Assembly: GCF_001658025.2 (NCBI RefSeq)
Contig: NZ_CP014007.2
Span: 3,968,001 to 4,032,000 of the forward strand
DNA length: 64,000 nucleotides
Reading direction: 5' to 3'
Source of the DNA: Kosakonia oryzae
Lineage (GTDB): Bacteria; Pseudomonadota; Gammaproteobacteria; Enterobacterales; Enterobacteriaceae
The notes under the pieces are model-generated. The model searched no databases. It was not told where the DNA came from and saw only the letters and a list, made by a program, of their open reading frames with translations. This document shows positions 34,880-43,009 of this stretch, in pieces (within the stretch, counting starts at the first letter, position 1; each line of letters begins with the position of its first letter). A program made the translations under genes and the position numbers.

Positions 34880-35995
34880 GTGAATTTCCAGATCCGATAT
34901 GCAAGCAGCGAATTGACTGACCCCGTGCTGGCGGTTGCGGAATTTGCCAGGCAGATGCTTCCCGCTGAGCCAGAAACGGTCCTTTTCTTCTGTTCCCCGG
35001 ACTATGACCTGAATATTCTGGGCCGCGAGATGCAAAAAACCTTTCACTGCCCCTGTATTGGATGTACCTCCTCCGGGCAGATCGGCACCGACGGTTTTCA
35101 GCACTCCGGGATATTAGGGCTGGGTCTGAGCGCCGCTTTTCGCACCCGCCATTTTGTGATTCACCCCCTGAATGATTACTCCGCGACCATTGCAGAGATT
35201 GCCGAGGAGATCCGTCGTGACAGCGCGGCCAGACCCAATTTGCAACGCTTTGGTTTGTTACTGGTTGATGGCTTGTCGATGGCTGAGGAACGCCTCATCG
35301 CTAATCTTTATCAGCAGACAGGAAATATTCCGGTTATCGGCGGCTCTGCGGGTGACGATCTGCGTTTCGAAAAGAGCTACATCTATAACGGTGAAGGTGA
35401 ATTTATCTCCGATGCCGCAGTGTTCGCGGTCATCGAAACCTCCTCGCCGGTGGCGATTTTTAAAGTTCAGCACTTCGAACCCAGCAAGGTGGAACTCATC
35501 ATTACCGATGCCGATCCGGAAAAACGGCTGATTCGGGAAATCAACGGCGAGCCTGCCGCGCAGGTGTATGCCGAATCGCTGGGCATCACCGTTGATGAAT
35601 TAACGCCCACCGTGTTTTCCCGCAATCCGCTGGTGCTCTCTTTTGGCGACGAACCTTATGTCCGCTCGATCCAGAAAATAAACGACGATCTCTCGCTGAC
35701 CTGCTACTGCGCAATTGAAGAAGGGTTGATCGTCTCGATTGGTATTGCGGAAGATCCGCTCGAAACCTTTAGCAAGGCGCTGGAAAAAGTTCATGAAATC
35801 ATACCGGAACCGGCGGTGATTATTGGCTGCGACTGTATCCTGCGGCGTTTGCAGTTTGAGCAGGAGGAGCTTGACCTGCAGATCGGCAATTTTATGGTGC
35901 AAAACCGGATCGTGGGTTTCTCAACCTACGGCGAGCAGTACAACGGGCTGCACGTCAACCAGACATTCACGGGCGTGGCAATAGGAGGTAAATAA
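34880..35995 (+). CDS. FIST-domain sensory protein (NosP-like)
   Basis: 371 residues with a FIST_N domain (about 25-215; FFCSPDYDLNILGREM, then IGCTSSGQIG and VIGGSAGDDLRF) followed by FIST_C (about 220-365; ending FSTYGEQYNGLHVNQ-type residues). FIST proteins are soluble sensors of small ligands. A subset, NosP, binds haem and senses nitric oxide, and its gene is typically next to a histidine kinase that it regulates. Here the stop codon overlaps the start of a kinase that has no sensor domain of its own (TAATG). Haem binding cannot be read from the sequence, so the NO-sensor role is a hypothesis. Confidence 0.85.
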   Translation: MNFQIRYASSELTDPVLAVAEFARQMLPAEPETVLFFCSPDYDLNILGREMQKTFHCPCIGCTSSGQIGTDGFQHSGILGLGLSAAFRTRHFVIHPLNDYSATIAEIAEEIRRDSAARPNLQRFGLLLVDGLSMAEERLIANLYQQTGNIPVIGGSAGDDLRFEKSYIYNGEGEFISDAAVFAVIETSSPVAIFKVQHFEPSKVELIITDADPEKRLIREINGEPAAQVYAESLGITVDELTPTVFSRNPLVLSFGDEPYVRSIQKINDDLSLTCYCAIEEGLIVSIGIAEDPLETFSKALEKVHEIIPEPAVIIGCDCILRRLQFEQEELDLQIGNFMVQNRIVGFSTYGEQYNGLHVNQTFTGVAIGGK

Positions 35996-37089
35996 TGTCT
36001 CCGTCAACTGAAGCAGCGGTCGCGACACTCTCCCTTACCGATTATCAGCGCAAACTTGTCGCGCGGGATAAAACCATCGAGGTGCTAAAGCGACGCATCG
36101 CGCAGGAAAGCCGGCACAACCAGATGACCCCGTTCGCTATTCTTGAGCAGAATGTGGGCCTGGAGAGAGTGGTCGCCCGTAAAACCATCGAACTGGAAAA
36201 CGAGCGCCACGAGTTAGAGAAGGCGCTTGCTGAGCTGCGTCTCACGCAGGCACAGCTTCTACAGGCGCAAAAGATGGAGTCCATCGGCCAGCTTGCTGCC
36301 GGGATCGCCCACGAAATTAATACGCCCACGCAGTATGTTTCTGACAACGTCGGGTTCGTGAAAACCGCCAACCGTTCGCTGCTCAACCTGCTGGATGCGG
36401 CGATTGCCATGGCTGCCGTGATGCGGGAAAAAATGGCCGACGAGCCCACGCTTGCGGCCTTCGATACCCTCCTTAAGAGCAGCAAAATTGAGTTTCTGCG
36501 CCGTCAGATCCCCCAGTCTTTAGATGAATCACTCGACGGGCTTGGCCATATCTCCCGGATTGTCGCCGCCATGAAAGAGTTCTCTCATCCCTCGCAAAAC
36601 AAAAAGGAGTACGTGGATATACGCGACGTCATCAATACCACGGTGACCGTCGCCCGCAACGAGTGGAAATACGTGGCGGAACTGGAAACCCGCTTCGCCA
36701 GTGATTTGCCGCTCCTGCCCTGCCTGCGCGATATGGTTGGCCAGGCGATGCTTAACCTTATCGTCAATGCGGCACACGCCATTGCGGACAGCCTTCAGAA
36801 CCGCGAGCAGGAAAAAGGGCATATCGTCGTTTCTGCGGAGCAGGTCGGCGATATGATGGAGATCCGCGTCGCCGACGATGGCACCGGCATCCCTGAGGCG
36901 ATACGCGAGCGCATTTTCGATCCCTTCTTCACCACCAAAGCAGTCGGCAAAGGCACCGGTCAGGGGCTGGCCATTGCCTATTCGACCGTGGTGGACAAGC
37001 ATAATGGGCAGATTCGCTGCGAGTCGAAACCCGGTTCGGGCGCCACATTTATCATGCGGTTTCCCCTCGTCGTGCAGCAGGAGGCGTAA
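35995..37089 (+). CDS. Sensor histidine kinase without sensory domain, partner of FIST protein
   Basis: 364 residues, soluble. An N-terminal coiled coil (about 15-95) leads into HisKA with phosphoacceptor His106 ([12 protein letters not shown]), then HATPase: N box [11 protein letters not shown]1 DDGTGIP, F box FDPFFTTK and G2 GKGTGQGLA. No membrane segment, PAS, GAF or other input domain is present. Input is therefore probably supplied by the FIST protein encoded just upstream with overlapping codons. Two response regulators follow at 2 bp and by overlap and are the likely targets. Confidence 0.92.
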   Translation: MSPSTEAAVATLSLTDYQRKLVARDKTIEVLKRRIAQESRHNQMTPFAILEQNVGLERVVARKTIELENERHELEKALAELRLTQAQLLQAQKMESIGQLAAGIAHEINTPTQYVSDNVGFVKTANRSLLNLLDAAIAMAAVMREKMADEPTLAAFDTLLKSSKIEFLRRQIPQSLDESLDGLGHISRIVAAMKEFSHPSQNKKEYVDIRDVINTTVTVARNEWKYVAELETRFASDLPLLPCLRDMVGQAMLNLIVNAAHAIADSLQNREQEKGHIVVSAEQVGDMMEIRVADDGTGIPEAIRERIFDPFFTTKAVGKGTGQGLAIAYSTVVDKHNGQIRCESKPGSGATFIMRFPLVVQQEA

Positions 37090-37091
37090 AC

Positions 37092-38162
37092 ATGCAAGTG
37101 ATGTTCGTGGATGACGAAGCACGCATCCTTTCGGGTATTGAGCGCGCCTTAATGATGCAGGACAACGAGTGGGAATGCCGCTTCGCTACCAGCGGTCACG
37201 AAGCGTTGAGCCTGCTGGAAGAAACCCCTGCCGACGTTGTAGTGTCGGATATGCGCATGCCGCTGATGGATGGCGCGCAGTTCCTGGCGCAGGTTCGTGA
37301 CCGCTGGCCCGGCACGATCCGGATCATTTTGTCCGGTTACTCCGAACCCGAGGCCACGGTTCGTATGCTGGGCGTTGCGCACCGGTTCGTCTCCAAACCC
37401 TGCGACAGCACGCAATTACTGGCGATGGTGGCAAACGCGCTGGCGCTGCGCACGCTTTTCAAAGATCCCACCGTCGTCACGCTGGTCGGGAAAATTAACC
37501 AGCTTCCGCCCGCCCCGAAAGTCTTTGCGGAAATTAACCGCCTTCTTGCCAATCCGGGGACGAATACCCGGGAGATTGCCGAGCTGCTGGCGAGCGACCC
37601 GGCGTTCAGCGCCCGGATTATGCAACTGGCGAATTCCGCCTGGTTCAGCCGGGGAGCACAAATTCATGACATTAATAATGCGATCGTTCACCTGGGGCAG
37701 GAACAAGTGAAATTGCTGGTACTGGCGTCCCAGATTTATGCCGATGCCAGTACTGATCCCGATGTGGATAAGCTACAGCAGACCGCCCTTCGCGCCTCAA
37801 AGCTGGCAGAGCGTATCGCCGGGGAACGGGAAGCCACGGCGGCACTGCTGGCCAATATTGCGCTGCTCATTCCCGAATTAAGCCCCCCCCGCGACGAGGC
37901 GACGACTGAGCAGGGTGATAGCCCGCTGCGCGCCGCCATCGGTGCCTATTTACTGGCGCTGTGGGGGTTGCCGATGGACATCGTTGAAGCCGTCGCAGGT
38001 CATGTACAACCTTCCCGCTCAACGGAAAAAACCTTTGGCATGCTCGGTGTCGTCCATGTTGCGGTCACCCTTGCCAATCATGGCGTTCCCGATAAATGTT
38101 ATCTCGAACAAACCGGCATGCTGGACCAACTGCCCGCATGGCAGGAGATGCTCAATGACTGA
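37092..38162 (+). CDS. Response regulator with HDOD output domain
   Basis: 356 residues. The receiver domain (1-118) has acidic pair DDE (7-9), phosphoacceptor Asp53 (VVSDMRMP) and the conserved Lys in VSKPCD. An HDOD domain (about 130-310) starts INQLPPAPKVFAEI and contains LLASDPAFSARIMQLANSAWF and INNAIVHLGQEQVK. HDOD domains resemble HD phosphohydrolases but lack catalytic residues and act in regulation. The gene is 2 bp after the kinase and overlaps the next regulator by 8 bp. Confidence 0.92.
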   Translation: MQVMFVDDEARILSGIERALMMQDNEWECRFATSGHEALSLLEETPADVVVSDMRMPLMDGAQFLAQVRDRWPGTIRIILSGYSEPEATVRMLGVAHRFVSKPCDSTQLLAMVANALALRTLFKDPTVVTLVGKINQLPPAPKVFAEINRLLANPGTNTREIAELLASDPAFSARIMQLANSAWFSRGAQIHDINNAIVHLGQEQVKLLVLASQIYADASTDPDVDKLQQTALRASKLAERIAGEREATAALLANIALLIPELSPPRDEATTEQGDSPLRAAIGAYLLALWGLPMDIVEAVAGHVQPSRSTEKTFGMLGVVHVAVTLANHGVPDKCYLEQTGMLDQLPAWQEMLND

Positions 38163-39294
38163 TACTTCCTTACCCCGCGTGTTATGCGTCGATGATGAAC
38201 CCAATGTGCTCGCCGCCATCGAGCGTAATCTGTTTGATCTGTTTGATGTGGTGACAGCGCACAGTGGTGAAGCCGGTCTGGATGCGATTCGCAGCGGAGA
38301 ACCGTTTGCGGTGATCCTCTCCGACATGCGCATGCCGGGAATGGATGGCGCGGCTTTTTTGTCCAGAGCGCGGGAAGTCTCGCCGGACAGCGTGCGGGTT
38401 CTTCTTACCGGACAGGCCGATGTGGAATCCTCGATCGCGGCAATCAATAAGGGCGCGATTTTCCGCTATCTCTGTAAACCGTGCCCAAGAGAGGATCTGA
38501 TCGCGACGTTAAATGATGCGGTTCGTCAGTACCGGCTCGTTTGCGCAGAAAAAGAGCTGCTGGCGACCACGCTTTCTGCTTCGGTAAAAACGCTCACAGA
38601 AATACTGGCGATGGTTGCCCCCTGGGCTTTTCAGCGCGCAGCTTTCGCGCAGTCCTGCGTCCGCCATGCATTGCCGAAACTGGGATGGCCCGATGAGTGG
38701 CTTTACACCCTCGCCGCGTCGTTAAGTCAGATCGGTTGCGTTGGTATTCCTGCCGACATCGTTCAGGCCGATGCCGCGCAGCGTAAACTGACGCCGGAGG
38801 AAGAAAAACTGCTGCATGAACATCCGGACGTTGCGGGCCGGCTGGTAGAGCAAATTCCACGCTTAGAATTGGTTGCGGCGATCATTCGTCACCAGGCGAA
38901 AGAAGCGCCTGCCAGCGCACCATTAGAAGTGGTACGCGGCGCTCAGCTACTGCGTGCCGCACTGGAGCTGGAACGGCACGCCGCGCGCGGCTGGAGCCTG
39001 GAGCGCCCGTGGGAAATCCTGCGTGCGGTGCGTCCGGCGCTGCCTGAATATCTCATCAAAGTGCTGTCAGATTTTCGCTCAAATGTGGAGGGAGTTCGCT
39101 CCGCGCGTATCCGTGAATTGATGCCGGGCTGGGTTGTCGATGAAGATATTCGCACCACAAATGGATTAATGGTACTGACCAAAGGACATGAACTGACCGA
39201 TACCGCGATCTCCGCCCTTCAGCGCCTGCTCGCAGCAAACGCCGTCGAAGAACCCATTCGGGTGCGCGGCCTGCCGGGGAAAAACGTGTCCTGA
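38155..39294 (+). CDS. Response regulator with degenerate HD-GYP domain
   Basis: 379 residues from ATG 38155, which overlaps the previous gene by 8 bp. Receiver domain 1-120 with Asp57 (ILSDMRMPGMDG). The output domain follows the HD-GYP pattern of RpfG-type phosphodiesterases: the signature LHDIGKIGIP appears as LSQIGCVGIP (His-Asp replaced by Ser191-Gln192), with HPDVAGRLV at 223 and IIRHQ at 243 in place of R-HHE. The catalytic HD pair is gone, so it should not cleave c-di-GMP. Degenerate HD-GYP regulators such as Shewanella HnoD modulate a partner phosphodiesterase in NO signalling. A similar role here is inference. Confidence 0.88.
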   Translation: MTDTSLPRVLCVDDEPNVLAAIERNLFDLFDVVTAHSGEAGLDAIRSGEPFAVILSDMRMPGMDGAAFLSRAREVSPDSVRVLLTGQADVESSIAAINKGAIFRYLCKPCPREDLIATLNDAVRQYRLVCAEKELLATTLSASVKTLTEILAMVAPWAFQRAAFAQSCVRHALPKLGWPDEWLYTLAASLSQIGCVGIPADIVQADAAQRKLTPEEEKLLHEHPDVAGRLVEQIPRLELVAAIIRHQAKEAPASAPLEVVRGAQLLRAALELERHAARGWSLERPWEILRAVRPALPEYLIKVLSDFRSNVEGVRSARIRELMPGWVVDEDIRTTNGLMVLTKGHELTDTAISALQRLLAANAVEEPIRVRGLPGKNVS

Positions 39295-39583
39295 AGATGT
39301 TCCTCGCCGGGAGAGTGCTTTCTGCCCGGCGGCTATCCGCCGAAGCCCCTTGTTCAACGGCCGCCAGACGTGGTTCTGGCGACCTTGGTTGCTGTCGGAT
39401 TGCTGGCGGCAGCGTACAAATTTCGTGCAGGACGATAAGCGAGCTTGAAGTCGCGGCGAGCATTAGTACCAGGATCATTAAATTTCTGAATCAGGATGCA
39501 GAAATTTGCGATTAGTGAATTGTATGAAGGTAAGTTATAACATGCATAAGGGATATGACTTCTGACAAGCAGTAACTTCTTTC

Positions 39584-39620
39584 ACTGGCAGAAACGATGT
39601 CGCGTCTGCCAGTTTTTATT
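39584..39620 (+). terminator. Terminator at end of the signalling block
   Basis: ACTGGCAG/CTGCCAGT stem with a 14-base loop followed by TTTTTATTTT, 290 bp after the last stop codon, giving a long 3' untranslated region or ending a separate small transcript. Confidence 0.75.
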
Positions 39621-39654
39621 TTCCACTTCGTTTGTGACAGCCAAATGAAACGGA

Positions 39655-39682
39655 AAATAAAAAAGGCCCGCCTGAGCGGGCC
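39655..39682 (-). terminator. Terminator of hsp20 gene
   Basis: On the minus strand, GGCCCGC/GCGGGCC with a 4-base loop followed by T6, about 27 bp after the hsp20 stop codon. Confidence 0.88.
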
Positions 39683-39709
39683 CTGAAAAATTATGTATAA
39701 CGTCAATAA

Positions 39710-40177
39710 TCAAGCCTGATGTTCAATGGCTTTTTGTGTATTCTCAATCGCAATTTTGCGTGGTTTTTCGCTTTCCGGAATTTCCTGGAAAATGGAAACC
39801 TGCAGGATCCCGCTTTCCAGTTTTGCATTACTGACTTTGGCATGCTCCGGCAAAGTGAAACTCAAACGAAAATCAGAACGGCGGATGCCTTTATAGATCC
39901 AGCCCTGCTCATCCTGAGATTCATTTTCAGAGCGCTTACCAGAAACATTCAGCGTTCCGCCGACCGTCTCGATTTCGAGTTCGTCTTCCTTCCAGCCAGG
40001 TACGCTTACATTTAACAGATAATTGCTTGCATCGATTTTTTTCAGGTCATAAGCGGGTAATGAAGCGACCGGAGAGTCGCCCGTTAACTGACTGAACAGC
40101 CTGTCGATACGATTAAAACGGTCAGCAAAAACAGAATCAGAAAAGCCCGGGAGTGCTGACAAGGTTCTGAGTGCCAT
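39710..40177 (-). CDS. Small heat-shock protein of the Hsp20/IbpA type
   Basis: 155 residues. ATG 40177 follows an ideal AGGAGG Shine-Dalgarno sequence; the longer upstream frame is untranslated leader. The alpha-crystallin domain (about 45-140) has YLLNVSVPGWKEDELEIET, GGTLNVSGKR, GIRRSDFRLSFTLPEHA, the LESGILQVSI strand (G-x-L motif) and a C-terminal PRKIAIE (IxI-like). It would hold unfolding proteins for refolding by DnaK/ClpB. It differs from E. coli IbpA and IbpB and is probably an extra class-A sHsp. The leader carries a fourU-like hairpin over the Shine-Dalgarno sequence. Confidence 0.88.
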   Translation of the reverse strand: MALRTLSALPGFSDSVFADRFNRIDRLFSQLTGDSPVASLPAYDLKKIDASNYLLNVSVPGWKEDELEIETVGGTLNVSGKRSENESQDEQGWIYKGIRRSDFRLSFTLPEHAKVSNAKLESGILQVSIFQEIPESEKPRKIAIENTQKAIEHQA

Positions 40178-40732
40178 AATTAACCTCCTGAATAATCCAT
40201 TCAAAAGTTCAACATAAAGGCAAGCGTTGCTTGTCCGCTTCAATAAATAATTCCTCCCACCCGTTTTTCAAGGCCACAAAATAAAATTTTTTTTGCGTAT
40301 ACGTTTCGGGCAACCGCGCTGCCAGTGGCAAACCAGCAGGGATGGAAAGCGGGTGAAAATGTGGTCTGCATAACCGGCTGATCAGACCAACGGGAAGAGA
40401 TGAAGCGCCCTGTTCCCTCTGAGTGAACAACGTATTGCCGATCGGTGCTGAGCCATCCACCCGCGCAACATTTACCTGCGGAGTGCTTATCTGTGGACCA
40501 TTACAAGAAATCGGCACTCTTTTGCTGACCAGGTGCGCTACCCATGCGAACTTTTTGCCTCACTTGCTGATTTCCCTTCAATTTCTGTGATCTGCCGGTC
40601 CAGTTTGGCCGTGGCTTGTTCTGGTTTTATTTGTCTAACTGAACGATATTTAATATTCACATAGCACAGGTACTCGCGACAGAACATTTCTTGTTTGCCG
40701 GTGAGCGCCAGAGTATTTCGTAAGGAGAGATT
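40178..40732. other. Divergent region between hsp20 and a small gene
   Basis: About 555 bp. Apart from the thermometer hairpin it has a CAAGC/GCTTG dyad near 40221-40233 in the hsp20 leader. CCTTGAAA on the minus strand near 40270 resembles a sigma-32 -35 element, but no good -10 follows. Minus-strand open frame 40209-40517 has biased composition and overlaps the leader; I do not regard it as a gene. Confidence 0.35.
40185..40207 (-). promoter_or_regulatory. Candidate fourU-type RNA thermometer in the hsp20 leader
   Basis: On the mRNA, CUUUUGAAU pairs with AUUCAGGAG around loop GGAUU: nine consecutive pairs, two of them G-U, placing UUUU opposite the AGGAG of the Shine-Dalgarno sequence. The hairpin ends 7 bp before the start codon. 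This matches the fourU thermometer principle and suits a heat-shock gene. Stability was judged by eye only. Confidence 0.55.
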
Positions 40733-40963
40733 ATGAAGCCAGTAGAAGAAGCGATTGATGATCTGCAGTCTCGTGTTTTAGCGTATGAAATAATTTTTCA
40801 GTCCATCTGCTCAGAACTGCCGCAATTGTTCATCGATAAAGCCAAAGAGAACATTCAGCTTAACTTCAAAGCATTTGAATCTGGTACACATTCTGAAGCC
40901 GGGAAAGCAAAGCTTGAAGCGGCGAAAGCAGTCGCATCCAGAATTATAGGCTCGAAGCTTTAA
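40733..40963 (+). CDS. Small helical protein of unknown function
   Basis: 76 residues, preceded by a strong Shine-Dalgarno sequence (TAAGGAGAG). The product is acidic to neutral and largely helical (VEEAIDDLQSRVLAYEIIFQ through AKLEAAKAVASRI), with no signal peptide or membrane segment. Size and composition resemble small stress-related enterobacterial proteins, but I do not recognise the family. Confidence 0.65.
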   Translation: MKPVEEAIDDLQSRVLAYEIIFQSICSELPQLFIDKAKENIQLNFKAFESGTHSEAGKAKLEAAKAVASRIIGSKL

Positions 40964-41288
40964 CTCTCCTCCCACGCAGATCCTGAGGTGGAGAGGAATC
41001 AACAATAATGTCTTCTCCGCTTTGTTCCTTCGCCGTCACGAAGTGGAACGGCGCTACGCACTCCGAACGCAAGTACCGCCATTCGCCTGTTCCTGTCTCA
41101 ACGCTCGAAACCGTTAATTGTTTCTTGGCGATCACATGAAAGCGCCCCCATCAGGAAGGAATGTGCTTTCTGAGTAGCGCAGGATTTTGCGTCAGGATCA
41201 GCACCGCCCCGTCATCTGAAGCGGGGCGAATCGAAGGCATATTTATTAGTGAGCCACACGCTGCCGACAAGCACAGATCACACAACGC
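40964..41288. other. Intergenic region, nothing convincing
   Basis: About 325 bp between convergent genes. A minus-strand GTG-started frame (40944-41135, 63 residues) overlaps the small gene's end and has only a weak Shine-Dalgarno sequence. CTCTCC/GGAGAG arms near 40966-40996 could form a hairpin after the small gene. Confidence 0.35.
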
Positions 41289-42125
41289 TCAGAAACGATA
41301 TGTCACCTTCAGGCTGCCCGTGGGCGATGTTTTTCGTTGCACAATGGGGCTATTGCGCGCATCACCCGTCAACTGCGTAACGCCTGCTGCGGCAACCACG
41401 CTCCACTCCTCGTTGAACTTGTGCGTCCAGTCAAGATTCATTGACCAGGCATAAATACCCGATCCGGCATCATATCGGCTAAACCCCGATGCGGCCGACT
41501 GCGATGCGCTGACCCCGTAGTAAGTCTGCATATACTTGCTGGTCCCCCAACTGCCGGTCAGCGCCAGCGTCATGGAATTTTTCGCTGACTTATAGAACGG
41601 GCTGATAACACTGAAATGCAGGGCCTCACCGTTGCTTCGCTGAGAAATCGGCACCTCAGCCTGCAATTGCACATTAAGCCAGTCGGTCACCTCGTACCCC
41701 AGGCCAGGCACACCGAGAGCCGAACCTTTGACGTCACCCATACCTCGCAAGTCGTCGCTGCCATCGCTCATCGCATCGCTGTCCACGTTACGATCCTTAC
41801 GGCCTGGGCGATAACTCAGCGCAGTGCTGTAATTCAACTTGCCGATGTTGTTGCCGTAACCGATACCACGCGTGGTGCTGACGAAGAAACCATTTGCCAT
41901 AGCGTAATCAAGCACCAGGGCAGTCGTGACGCGGCTTTCATCCGAACCAGAATAGCGTGGCGCGACATCCACGCCGCCTCCCAGGGTCAACTCGTTGCCC
42001 GGTTTCAGTTCTGCCGCCAGTATTGGGGTCGCCAGTAAGGCCAGCACGGCTCCCGGCAACATTTTTTTCAGCATGCGCCCCGAGAGTGAATGGGGGAACT
42101 TATGACACAGTTCGATGTTTCTCAT
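41289..42125 (-). CDS. MipA/OmpV-family outer membrane protein
   Basis: 278 residues. ATG 42125 follows AAGGAC; an internal start at 42074 (MLKKMLPGAVL) gives a more typical signal peptide and may be the real one. Cleavage is expected after TPILA. The mature protein has LTLGGGVDVAPRYSGSDESR and an alternating beta-barrel pattern ending in SLKVTYRF with terminal Phe. MipA/OmpV proteins are small outer membrane barrels, some linked to MltA or stress signalling. It is divergent from an OmpR-type two-component system, which probably controls it. Confidence 0.85.
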   Translation of the reverse strand: MRNIELCHKFPHSLSGRMLKKMLPGAVLALLATPILAAELKPGNELTLGGGVDVAPRYSGSDESRVTTALVLDYAMANGFFVSTTRGIGYGNNIGKLNYSTALSYRPGRKDRNVDSDAMSDGSDDLRGMGDVKGSALGVPGLGYEVTDWLNVQLQAEVPISQRSNGEALHFSVISPFYKSAKNSMTLALTGSWGTSKYMQTYYGVSASQSAASGFSRYDAGSGIYAWSMNLDWTHKFNEEWSVVAAAGVTQLTGDARNSPIVQRKTSPTGSLKVTYRF

Positions 42126-42331
42126 GAAAGAAGTCCTTGTGGATTCAAATGATTACGATACAAGCGGTTTTTAAACGCCAGAACGCTCAGTTTGAATGCG
42201 CACCCTAAAGTTCTCATGAGCCCAAAATGAAGAAAGACTGAAGCAAGTACAGGAGCTGCAAAGCTGATAGATTTCCTGATACCGTTTTTTTCTTCAGACG
42301 TTCTTCATTCACTGTTGATACCGTAACCATT

Positions 42332-43009
42332 GTGAAAATTCTCCTCATCGAAGACGACCTGGATCTCGGCAATGGCGTACGTATTGCCCTTGCAGATCAA
42401 GGGTTAGATGTCATATGGGTTCGCCGCAAAGTGGATGCGCTGCATCAACTCGATGTCTGCGCGCCAGAACTTGTGTTGCTCGACCTTGGGCTGCCCGACG
42501 GCGATGGCATGAGCCTGATGGCGAGCTTGCGTCAGCAGCTCAAAGGGATCCCCGTCATCATCCTGACTGCGCGCGGCACCCTGCAAGATCGCCTGTCCGG
42601 GCTGGATGCCGGCGCAGACGACTATCTCGTCAAACCGTTTGTTCTTGCCGAGTTGCTGGCCAGAGTGAGAGCGCTTGCGCGCCGCAGTTACGGTTTTCAG
42701 AATGAGGTGATAGAAATTCGAGGGTTATCTCTTCACGTGCCGACGCGTCGCGTAACAGTGAATGCACGTAATATTGAGTTGACGGCAAGTGAATACGCGC
42801 TGCTGGAAACGTTAATGTTGCGCACTGACCGCGTACTGACACGAGGGTTTCTGGAAGAACGGATATTCGGCGCAAAAGAAAACATGAGTAATGCTCTCGA
42901 CGTGCATATGGGGAATTTACGTCGCAAGATCGGCGACGGCTATGTGCGAACAGTGAGAGGCGTAGGGTATGTCATTGATACCGTACCGATTCAGAAAGGG
43001 GCTGGCTGA
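42332..43009 (+). CDS. OmpR-family response regulator (QseB-like)
   Basis: 225 residues, starting with GTG 42332. Receiver domain 1-115 with acidic pair ED and phosphoacceptor Asp51 (LVLLDLGLPDGDG), conserved T in ILTARG and K in LVKPF. A winged-helix DNA-binding domain (about 125-220) has ELTASEYALLETLM and VHMGNLRRKIG, ending YVRTVRGVGYVID. It is closest in type to QseB/PmrA/TctD regulators. The stop overlaps the start of the kinase gene. It is divergent from the MipA gene, separated by 206 bp. Confidence 0.9.
   Translation: MKILLIEDDLDLGNGVRIALADQGLDVIWVRRKVDALHQLDVCAPELVLLDLGLPDGDGMSLMASLRQQLKGIPVIILTARGTLQDRLSGLDAGADDYLVKPFVLAELLARVRALARRSYGFQNEVIEIRGLSLHVPTRRVTVNARNIELTASEYALLETLMLRTDRVLTRGFLEERIFGAKENMSNALDVHMGNLRRKIGDGYVRTVRGVGYVIDTVPIQKGAG

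Larger units (their letters stand above)
39295..39709. other. Intergenic region with two terminators
   Basis: About 415 bp between the end of the signalling block and the convergent small heat-shock gene. It holds a plus-strand terminator (39584-39620) and the minus-strand terminator of the hsp20 gene (39655-39682). The 290 bp before the first terminator contain no convincing gene. Confidence 0.5.

Noticed and set aside
39292-39440. In-frame reading beyond the stop of the degenerate HD-GYP gene, with a hydrophobic LVAVGLLAAAYKF segment
   Set aside because: The TGA is in a normal context, the extra 45 or so codons do not look like an HD-GYP continuation, and no recoding signal is seen.
40209-40517. 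102-residue minus-strand frame upstream of hsp20
   Set aside because: Overlaps the hsp20 leader and promoter area, has biased composition and no ribosome-binding site.
40944-41135. 63-residue minus-strand frame starting with GTG
   Set aside because: Overlaps the end of the convergent small gene, weak ribosome site and no recognisable motif; could not be supported.
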